Shown here piece by piece: positions 48,634-55,863 of a DNA stretch of 64,000 nt (position 1 is its first letter; each line of letters opens with the position of its first letter). The stretch comes from a candidate division KSB1 bacterium (lineage in GTDB: Bacteria; Zhuqueibacterota; Zhuqueibacteria; Residuimicrobiales; Krinioviventaceae). The notes beneath the pieces were generated by a model, which saw only the letters and a program-made list of their open reading frames with translations, searched no databases and was not told the DNA's origin. Position numbers and translations under genes: made by a program. The DNA is taken from positions 1,488,001-1,552,000 of the forward strand of contig JAXHMJ010000005.1 in the NCBI GenBank assembly GCA_034521575.1, written 5' to 3'.

Positions 48634-49613
48634 TCCCACCGTTGCTCTTACATTATTATATCACACTTCGCTGCAATTGTCAGTGTACGTTTTGTGATAT
48701 CCAAAAACCGGTTGATGCCGATTATTCTGATATTGTCCAAAATCTGCGCCATGGACGCGATATGCATATACCGTTTGTTGATTTCACCGGCGGTGAACCA
48801 CTGCTGCACCCTCAATTGCCTGACATGCTGGAACAAGCGCAACATCTGGGATATAGAACCAGCGTAACCACCAATGCACTGCTCTATCCGGAACGGGCAG
48901 AGGAACTAAAGGGGTTAATCAATTTTTTTCATATTTCTCTGGACTCGCTCGATCCGGCACAGCACAACAGCATCCGGGGACGTCCTGTGTACGACCGGGT
49001 TATGCAAAGCCTGGACACAGCGGTTCGTTTGGGAGAACAGCCGGATATTTTATATACAGTTACACCACAAACTATCGGACAACTTGATGCCATGGTCCGG
49101 TTTGCGCAGCAACTGCGGCTCGTTCTGATCCTCAACCCGGTTTTTACACGCTCTAAACTAGAGCCCGAACACCTTGCAAAGCTCGAACGCTATGCCGCCT
49201 CCCCGTTTATTTATGTCAACAAAGCCTTTCACCACCTGCGCCGCAATGGTGGAAATCAAATTCAGTCACCCCGCTGCCGCGTCATGGACGCCGCAGTTGT
49301 GATATCTCCGGACAATAAACTGCTCCTGCCCTGTTTTCATTATGCCCAAACCGCTCTTCCCATCACCGGACCGCTGGCGGCACTGAGACAGCAGCCGGAA
49401 TGGAAATACTATCAAAAGAATCAAGGCAGATTATCCGTCTGTCAGGGATGTGATTTGAACTGCTATTTCGATCCGTCATTTCATTATCAATTCGACATAT
49501 TTTTTCTGGAAAGTATTGTTGCCAAAATGCGTTACACCTATCATAAACGAAAACCCCCTGTAAAAACAGCGTCCGCACTTTTAATTGCTGAACACTGTCG
49601 AAAAAAAGCTTGA
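48630..49613 (+). CDS. Radical SAM enzyme with SPASM/twitch-like C-terminal cysteines
   Basis: A 327-residue enzyme. The 4Fe-4S/AdoMet motif CxxxCxxC is in 'LRCNCQCTFCDIQ' near the N terminus, followed by 'FVDFTGGEPLLHPQLPDML' and 'SVTTNALL', normal for the radical SAM core. The C-terminal part has further cysteines ('SPRCRVMDAAVVISPDNKLLLPCFHY', 'VCQGCDLNCYF') that could bind an auxiliary cluster as in SPASM or twitch proteins. Such enzymes modify peptides, sugars or lipids. No precursor peptide gene was seen, and tight coupling to two glycosyltransferases favours a glycan or lipid substrate. Confidence 0.85.
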   Translation: MIPPLLLHYYITLRCNCQCTFCDIQKPVDADYSDIVQNLRHGRDMHIPFVDFTGGEPLLHPQLPDMLEQAQHLGYRTSVTTNALLYPERAEELKGLINFFHISLDSLDPAQHNSIRGRPVYDRVMQSLDTAVRLGEQPDILYTVTPQTIGQLDAMVRFAQQLRLVLILNPVFTRSKLEPEHLAKLERYAASPFIYVNKAFHHLRRNGGNQIQSPRCRVMDAAVVISPDNKLLLPCFHYAQTALPITGPLAALRQQPEWKYYQKNQGRLSVCQGCDLNCYFDPSFHYQFDIFFLESIVAKMRYTYHKRKPPVKTASALLIAEHCRKKA

Positions 49614-49669
49614 CTTTTAACAATACATAAGCTATTATAAATGTTAATATTAAATTTACGAAAAACAAC

Positions 49670-52600
49670 ATGGACCTTACAAGAGACAGAATTCTAAAAG
49701 AAGCCGGTTCCGAGATATTCGCACGCGGTGAGAAGCTTTTCAGCCAGGATCGTGTCAAGCTCAAGGATATCACCCTGGATAAATTCGACGCACAGGTTGA
49801 TACCCGTGCGTCTTATCATGTCTCTGTTCAGCAAATTGGCGAAACACTTTATTCGAGCTGTACCTGTCCCTACTGGACCACCTGTAAACACGTTGTGGCC
49901 TGCATGCTCAAAGCTCACGAATGGTACCTGGAGCATGGTGAACAGCTTAAACACAAACAAGCACATCCCGGCTGGAAGCCGTTTTTTGCCAAAGCGCTGG
50001 AAACTCCTGCACCGCCCGTGGAAGCCTCGAGCCGGACTTTTCAACGATTCAAAGTAATCTATATTTTGACCTTAACGGCCGAATCATGGTCAATAACCCC
50101 TAAAAAGGCTTATATTAAAAAAGACGGCACATTGGGACGTCTTTCCAATATCGGTGAATTTAATCTAACCAGCAAAGATCTCATCTATTCGGAAAATGAT
50201 CCCATTATCGTATCTTTTCTGCAGCACAGCGATGTACAACACAAATCGTTTTATCACCAGCGATATTTCGGACACGCGCATTTTTCCTCCGGACACCTGT
50301 ATCATTACAAGTACGGAAGCCGCCTGGGCCCACTATTTGACTTGCTGAGAGACAGCGCCCTCTTTATAGATAATGAAAACGACGAACTCATCCCAATCAC
50401 GATTGAAGAAGAAACCGCCAGACTCGAACTACAGGTCCGGGAAGGCGAGAAAGAATATCGTATCGAACCCTGGGTTCACCTTGAAAAAAAAGAACGTTTG
50501 TCACCCGAGTTCCGGATAACTGACTGAAGAACCGCTCTGGCTTTTCAGGAACAACTCGCTCTACAAAGTCAGGAATCAGCAAAATGCATCGTTGTTTCTG
50601 CCGTTCACCAAAAAGAAATTCGAGCTCAGCATTCCCCGCCGGGAATTTTTAAGCTTTTTGGAAAAAATGTACGGGACGATCAGCAAAACAACTTATTTGC
50701 AGCTTCCGGATTCGTTGGTCATGCGGGTCATCCAATCCTTCAACCGCAAACGCATTTTATTAAAAGAAAGTGCGTATTCATTAGAATGTTCATTGGAACT
50801 AAAGTATGATCATCATACGATTAATTACTCCAACCCTGAAACCGTGCTGTACCGACAGGACACCGATGGTATGGTAAAAATTATTAGAAATCCTGAACAG
50901 GAAAATCAGGCGGTGCAGCAACTTACCGACACAGGTATTCGGCATAGAAAAAACGGATCGTTCCGCATTGGTGATTCCAGAGCGCTTGATTGGTTGTTCA
51001 ATGCGGTGCCGGCTTTGTCAAAACAGGACTTTGAAATAACCGGTCGTGAACGCCTGAAACGTTACAAATTCCGGTTCGGCAGTCCAAGTGTCCGCATTGC
51101 CGTTAATTCACAAATCGACTGGTTTGATCTCAATCTTGACATCAAAATCGACGGTGTTACATTACCGATCCCGGAACTGGCCAAAGCCATTCGGCAAAAT
51201 ACCCGGTATGTCAAACTTGCGGATAAATCTCTGGCCCAACTACCGGACGACTGGTTCCAGCGTTTTCGGCATCTCTTTCATTTTTCACAGCTGGATCAGG
51301 AAAAAATCAGGGTTAAGGAATTTCATGTCACCTTGATTGATGCGTTGTTCGAGAAAGAAGCCCGAATGCAGACAGATGCGCATTACCGTCAAAGTCTGAA
51401 TAAACTGCACAACTTTCAGGGCGTTGAACACAAAGAATTACCGAAAAGCCTGCGTGCTGTGATGCGGCCCTATCAAAAAGCCGGATATGACTGGCTGTAT
51501 TTTCTCAAATCCTATTCATTCGGCGGCTGTCTGGCCGATGATATGGGACTGGGGAAAACTTTGCAAACCCTGGCTTTGCTTTTAAATGAAAAACAGCATG
51601 GCAGCCATATCCCGAGTTTGATCGTATGCCCCACGTCCGTCGTCTTTAACTGGGAAGCCGAATGCCAGAAATTCACACCGGCTTTGAGTATTTTAACTCA
51701 CACCGGTCTTAAACGCGGACGCTCCACAGAGATTTTTAATGATTATGATATCGTTCTGACAACCTATGGTATTATGCGCCGTGATATTGCCTTTCTCCGC
51801 GAATTCCGGTTTCACTATATCATTCTTGACGAGTCGCAAAAAATCAAAAACCCAATGTCCCAGACCGCCAAGGCCAGCCGACTGTTGAACGGTCAAAACA
51901 GGCTGGTCCTGACCGGCACACCTGTTGAAAACAATACCATAGAGCTGTGGTCGCAATTTTCATTTCTAAACCCCGGATTACTGGGAGACCTTTCCTTTTA
52001 TAAACGCGAATTTACCGTTCCCATTGAAAAAGACAAAAAAGAATCGCCCACCGTTCTGCTGCGGGATATCATTTATCCATTCATTTTACGGCGAACCAAG
52101 GAAAGTGTGGCTCGGGAATTACCGCCGAAATCGGAACAGACCTATTATTGCGCCATGAATCCGGAGCAGGAGAAACTCTATGCCCGCTGGAAAAATCATT
52201 ACAGGGCCTTGATCCTCAACAAAATAGAAGCAGACGGACTGGAAAAGGCACACATGAATGTTTTGGAAGGTCTGGTGAAACTCCGACAAATCGCCTGTCA
52301 CCCGCAGCTTGTGGAACCGTCAGTGGAAGAAGATTCGGGCAAACTGGAATATTTGATGGAAATTATTGAAGAGATTCTTTCAGAAAATCACAAAATACTG
52401 TTGTTCTCTCAATTTGTCAAAATGCTGCGTCTTTTACGCAAACGTCTGGATCATTTGAATATTCCTTATGCATATCTGGATGGACATACCAGCAATCGCA
52501 AACAGGTGGTGGATCGTTTTCAGACTGATAAAAATGTAAAAATTTTCCTCATCAGCTTAAAAGCCGGGGGAGTCGGCTTGAATCTGACAGCAGCGGATTA

Positions 52601-52841
52601 TGTCATTCATTACGATCCCTGGTGGAATCCCGCGGTCGAGGTCCAGGCCACAGACAGAGCGCACCGGATCGGACAAAAAAACCGGGTGTTTGTTTACAGA
52701 CTGATCACCAAAAACTCGGTTGAAGAAAAAATGCTGAATCTACAGGCGCGTAAAAAGAAACTGGTTTCCGACCTGATCACCACAGACACGACCTTTTTTA
52801 AATCCCTGACTGCCCAAGATATTAAAGTTCTGTTTGAATAA
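49670..52841 (+). pseudogene. SWIM zinc-finger SNF2-family helicase, broken by a 4-bp tandem duplication
   Basis: The joined product is about 1055 residues. An N-terminal SWIM zinc finger is present ('SSCTCPYWTTCKHVVACML', CxC...CxH, about residues 64-80), then a bacterial SNF2 linker region. In the second frame comes the two-lobed ATPase: 'LADDMGLGKTLQTLALLL' (Walker A), 'YIILDESQKIKNP' (DESQ), 'LVLTGTPVENN', 'LISLKAGGVGLNLTAADYVIHYDPWWNP' and 'QATDRAHRIGQ'. The first frame ends at TGA 50525-50527. The local sequence ACTGACTGAAGAA contains a tandem ACTG; losing one copy restores '...ITEEPLWLFRN', so the shift is probably a 4-bp duplication. SNF2 enzymes move along double-stranded DNA; the bacterial role is unclear. 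Confidence 0.87.
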
Positions 52842-52854
52842 ACAACGGGTTGCT

Positions 52855-53325
52855 ATGGAGCTTGGTTCCTTTCATATTTCATTATCCGAAACTGAACTCA
52901 ATGAAACCGTTCGGCGCATTCAGCCGCAATTTCCGGCATTACAGAAATTAAATCTGGAATTGACCGAAAATCGATTCATTTTGAGCGGTCAGATTAAGAA
53001 ACTGGTTTCCATCCCCTTTCGCGTGTCTTTTTACCCCTTTTTTCGAAACTCTGTTTTGATATTCCAGATCGGAGAAAAAGCAAATCCCGGGAAAATCACA
53101 AAAGCGGTTATGCATTTGCTTTTGGATAAATTGCTCAGAAAACTGAATTCACGCCTTATTAAACATTCCGAGACGCAAATCACAGTCGATGTGAATGATA
53201 TGCTCGCCGAATTGCACATGAATTCAAATTGCACCATACAGCGGTTTGAATTGCAGAACAAAACACTTTATCTGGAGCTGGACGGAGAGGTTTATGTTAA
53301 TTTTCAGACGCTGCTGACACCCTAA
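52855..53325 (+). CDS. Conserved hypothetical protein downstream of SNF2
   Basis: About 156 residues from ATG 52855 (a TTG at 52834 overlaps the SNF2 stop and is an alternative). I do not recognise the family with confidence. The pattern 'LSETELNETVRRI...LNLELTENRFILSGQIKKLVSIPFRVSFYPFFRNSVLIFQIGEK' with a helix-rich middle and a final beta part resembles LmeA/YceB/DUF2993-like lipid-binding folds, but there is no signal peptide. Its position 13 bp after the helicase gene suggests the same transcript. Confidence 0.55.
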   Translation: MELGSFHISLSETELNETVRRIQPQFPALQKLNLELTENRFILSGQIKKLVSIPFRVSFYPFFRNSVLIFQIGEKANPGKITKAVMHLLLDKLLRKLNSRLIKHSETQITVDVNDMLAELHMNSNCTIQRFELQNKTLYLELDGEVYVNFQTLLTP

Positions 53326-53345
53326 ATGACGAACAGCGTCTGAAA
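53302..53345. terminator. 12-bp perfect inverted repeat between convergent genes
   Basis: TTTCAGACGCTG (53302-53313) and CAGCGTCTGAAA (53334-53345) with a 20-base loop. It covers the last codons and stop of the rightward gene and faces the leftward purC stop. No T run on either strand, so it may block readthrough structurally or only by position. Confidence 0.5.
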
Positions 53346-53352
53346 TAACAGC

Positions 53353-54147
53353 CTAAAATTCAACAAATTTTTGCGTTAATTGAGCAATAGCCTGAAATTT
53401 ATCCTGAACATCCTGTAAATCCCCTCCCATTCGGTAATTATCCTTGTCCAGCCGGCCGGCGGGGTTCAATTCAGACAGAACATTCGTTTTTTGCAAATCG
53501 GGAGTCTCGCTTGCAAACGGCCACAATCGAAACGATCCGCCGGTTATTTCATCGATCAAAGTGACAGCGCCGTCAATGATCCCGTATTCCAGTTTAAAAT
53601 CGACAAGCTGGACCCCGACACGTGCAAACGCATCTTCAAGCACCTTGAACACCTGGTCATTAATGTCCTGCATCTGAAGAAATTCTGTTCCGTTTTTCGC
53701 TTTGATGATGTAATCCACAAAAACCGCATCCAGCATGGGATCGTGCAGAGAGTCATCTTTGTAGTGAAATTGCGTGATCAGCGGATCAAAGCGGTCGCCT
53801 TCTTTAACTTTATTGTTCCATTTGAGAATAGACCCGGCAGCCACACGGCGGGTAACGACTTCCAGATCGATCTTGCGATCCAGTTTTTTCACCAGACTCA
53901 CTCTATTTTGAGGGCTGTCAATATAGTGAGTACGGATTCCCTTTCGATTAAGATACTCGAAAATATCCTTGTTCGTCTGCCAATCCACCTGAGCCTTGCC
54001 TTCAATGACATCGTGCTTGACACCATCGCCCGCCGTAATGTCATCCTTGAACACCATATACACGCTGGATGCATCATCCGGATTTTCATAGATAACTTTG
54101 GTTTTTCCTTCATTTATTTTCTTCAATGCGTCAAAATTCAATCCCAT
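53353..54147 (-). CDS. purC: Phosphoribosylaminoimidazole-succinocarboxamide synthase (SAICAR synthetase)
   Basis: A 264-residue purine biosynthesis enzyme that joins aspartate to CAIR with ATP. The start is ATG 54147 behind GAGGAGG; an upstream extension in frame is hydrophobic and lacks a ribosome site. Motifs: 'INEGKTKVIYE' (ATP loop), 'FKDDITAGDGVKHD', 'VEVVTRRVAAGS'-like 'LEVVTRRVAAGSILKW', 'VDFKLEYG', 'LIDEITGGSFRLWP' and 'DKDNYR'. Length is normal. It is a core gene among accessory ones. Confidence 0.96.
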   Translation of the reverse strand: MGLNFDALKKINEGKTKVIYENPDDASSVYMVFKDDITAGDGVKHDVIEGKAQVDWQTNKDIFEYLNRKGIRTHYIDSPQNRVSLVKKLDRKIDLEVVTRRVAAGSILKWNNKVKEGDRFDPLITQFHYKDDSLHDPMLDAVFVDYIIKAKNGTEFLQMQDINDQVFKVLEDAFARVGVQLVDFKLEYGIIDGAVTLIDEITGGSFRLWPFASETPDLQKTNVLSELNPAGRLDKDNYRMGGDLQDVQDKFQAIAQLTQKFVEF

Positions 54148-54355
54148 ACCCACCTCCTCTTGACTGTGAAAAACGATTAATAATAATATAAAATACATTA
54201 TATTGAAGAAAAGGTCAAACAGTATTTTCCAAGAGATTCAAGAATCTGTTGGAATTTAGTATCAAGTTTACGATATTAGGGTCTTGTTTTTTGAATCAGA
54301 GATAAGAAGAATATTTAAACACTCCGAATACAAAATATGACAGGAGGAAGATATT

Positions 54356-55744
54356 ATGTCCGCCGCAACATTCGAAAAAAAGATACTCTGTATAGGCGCG
54401 GGTTATGTGGGCGGCCCCACCATGGCAATGATCGCGGCAAAATGCCCGCAGTACAAAGTCACAGTTGTAGATATCAATCCGGATAAAATTAAAGCCTGGC
54501 AGTCGGAGGACTTGCCGATCTATGAACCCGGTTTGCTGGATGTCGTTAAACAGGCGCGCGACCGCAATCTGTTTTTTTCCACTGACATTACGAATAATAT
54601 CAAAGAAGCTGATATTATTTTTGTATCGGTCAACACACCCACAAAAACTTTTGGAGAAGGAGCGGGAAAAAGTGCGGACCTGCAATACTGGGAAAAAACA
54701 GCCCGCGATATTATGCACGCATCCGAATCAGACAAAGTCATCGTCGAAAAGAGCACGCTGCCCGTGCGTACAGCAGCGGCGATGGAACGGATTCTGCGCG
54801 CCAATGACAAGGGCATTCATTTCGAAATCGTATCCAATCCTGAATTTCTGGCCGAAGGCACTGCGATCCAGGACCTAAGAAACCCGGACCGCGTCCTCAT
54901 CGGAGGCCGGGAAACCGAAACAGGCAGAAAAGCCAGACAGGACATTGTTGATATATACGCAAACTGGGTACCCGGAGACCGAATCCTGACAACCAATTTA
55001 TGGAGTTCCGAGCTTTCCAAGCTCGTGGCCAACGCATTTCTGGCCCAGCGAATTTCTTCGATCAATTCCATATCCGCCCTGTGTGAACAAACCGAAGCAG
55101 ACGTGACCGAGGTATCGCGGGCCATCGGCAAAGACAGCCGCATCGGCAGCAAATTTTTGAACGCCAGCGTGGGATTCGGAGGCAGCTGTTTCAAAAAAGA
55201 TATTTTAAATCTGGTCTACATTGCAGAATCCTATGGTCTCTATGACGTGGCCGCCTACTGGGAACAGGTGGTCAAGATGAACGAGTATCAGGAACACCGG
55301 TTTGTGCGCACCATGATCCGGGCATTGTTCAACACCGTGGCCAACAAACGCATCGCTCTGTTTGGGTTCGCATTCAAAGCCAATACCGGAGATACCCGTG
55401 AATCCCCGGCCATAACCATCACACGCCGACTGATTGAAGAACATACCAATGTGACCATTACCGATCCCAAAGCCATTCCGAACGCCAAACTTGACCTGCA
55501 GGACATTCAGACTGAAATTGAATTTGAAGCAGATCCCTATCGGGCTGCCGAAAATGCGCATGCTATTGCAATCCTGACAGAGTGGGATGAATATAAACAC
55601 CTGAATTATCAAAAAATCTTTGACAGTATGCAAAAGCCCGCATTTCTGTTTGACGGCCGCAATATCCTGGACCGGGAAGAGATGTTTAAAATCGGATTTA
55701 ATATGTACAGTATCGGCCATCCGGCCCTGTCGCATCTCGATTAA
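54356..55744 (+). CDS. ugd: UDP-glucose 6-dehydrogenase (animal-like UGDH type)
   Basis: A 462-residue NAD-dependent enzyme that oxidises UDP-glucose twice to UDP-glucuronate. The NAD motif is 'ILCIGAGYVGGPTMAMIA' at residues about 9-26, the catalytic Cys in 'GFGGSCFKKDILNLVY' (about 277) and the C-terminal UDP-binding block 'GFAFKANTGDTRESPA'. Sequence features such as 'ADIIFVSVNTPTKTFGEGAGKSADLQYWEKTARDI' match the class found in animals and plants more than short enterobacterial Ugd. An AGGAGG lies 8 bp before the ATG. With the UXS-like enzyme at 28656 it would supply UDP-xylose. Confidence 0.94.
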   Translation: MSAATFEKKILCIGAGYVGGPTMAMIAAKCPQYKVTVVDINPDKIKAWQSEDLPIYEPGLLDVVKQARDRNLFFSTDITNNIKEADIIFVSVNTPTKTFGEGAGKSADLQYWEKTARDIMHASESDKVIVEKSTLPVRTAAAMERILRANDKGIHFEIVSNPEFLAEGTAIQDLRNPDRVLIGGRETETGRKARQDIVDIYANWVPGDRILTTNLWSSELSKLVANAFLAQRISSINSISALCEQTEADVTEVSRAIGKDSRIGSKFLNASVGFGGSCFKKDILNLVYIAESYGLYDVAAYWEQVVKMNEYQEHRFVRTMIRALFNTVANKRIALFGFAFKANTGDTRESPAITITRRLIEEHTNVTITDPKAIPNAKLDLQDIQTEIEFEADPYRAAENAHAIAILTEWDEYKHLNYQKIFDSMQKPAFLFDGRNILDREEMFKIGFNMYSIGHPALSHLD

Positions 55745-55840
55745 TATAAAAAAGATGCACGCCCTCCAGGCACAGCGCCTTTTACGTTTCACAAACAAAG
55801 TTTGAGAACCGGATTTGGTTATTTGAGCCGCCGAAAATTT

Positions 55841-55863
55841 GCCCGGACGATTCCGGGCTTTTT
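55841..55863 (+). terminator. Terminator of ugd
   Basis: Stem GCCCGGA (55841-55847) / TCCGGGC (55852-55858), 4-base loop, then TTTTT. It lies between the convergent ugd and GH9 genes. Confidence 0.85.

Noticed and set aside
7724-50592. The shared +1 direction of the breaks, considered as programmed ribosomal frameshifting as in prfB.
   Set aside because: Contexts differ (A run, G run, CCC, ACTG duplication), the Wzi and NUDIX shifts fall before the stop, and there is no internal Shine-Dalgarno pattern common to them.
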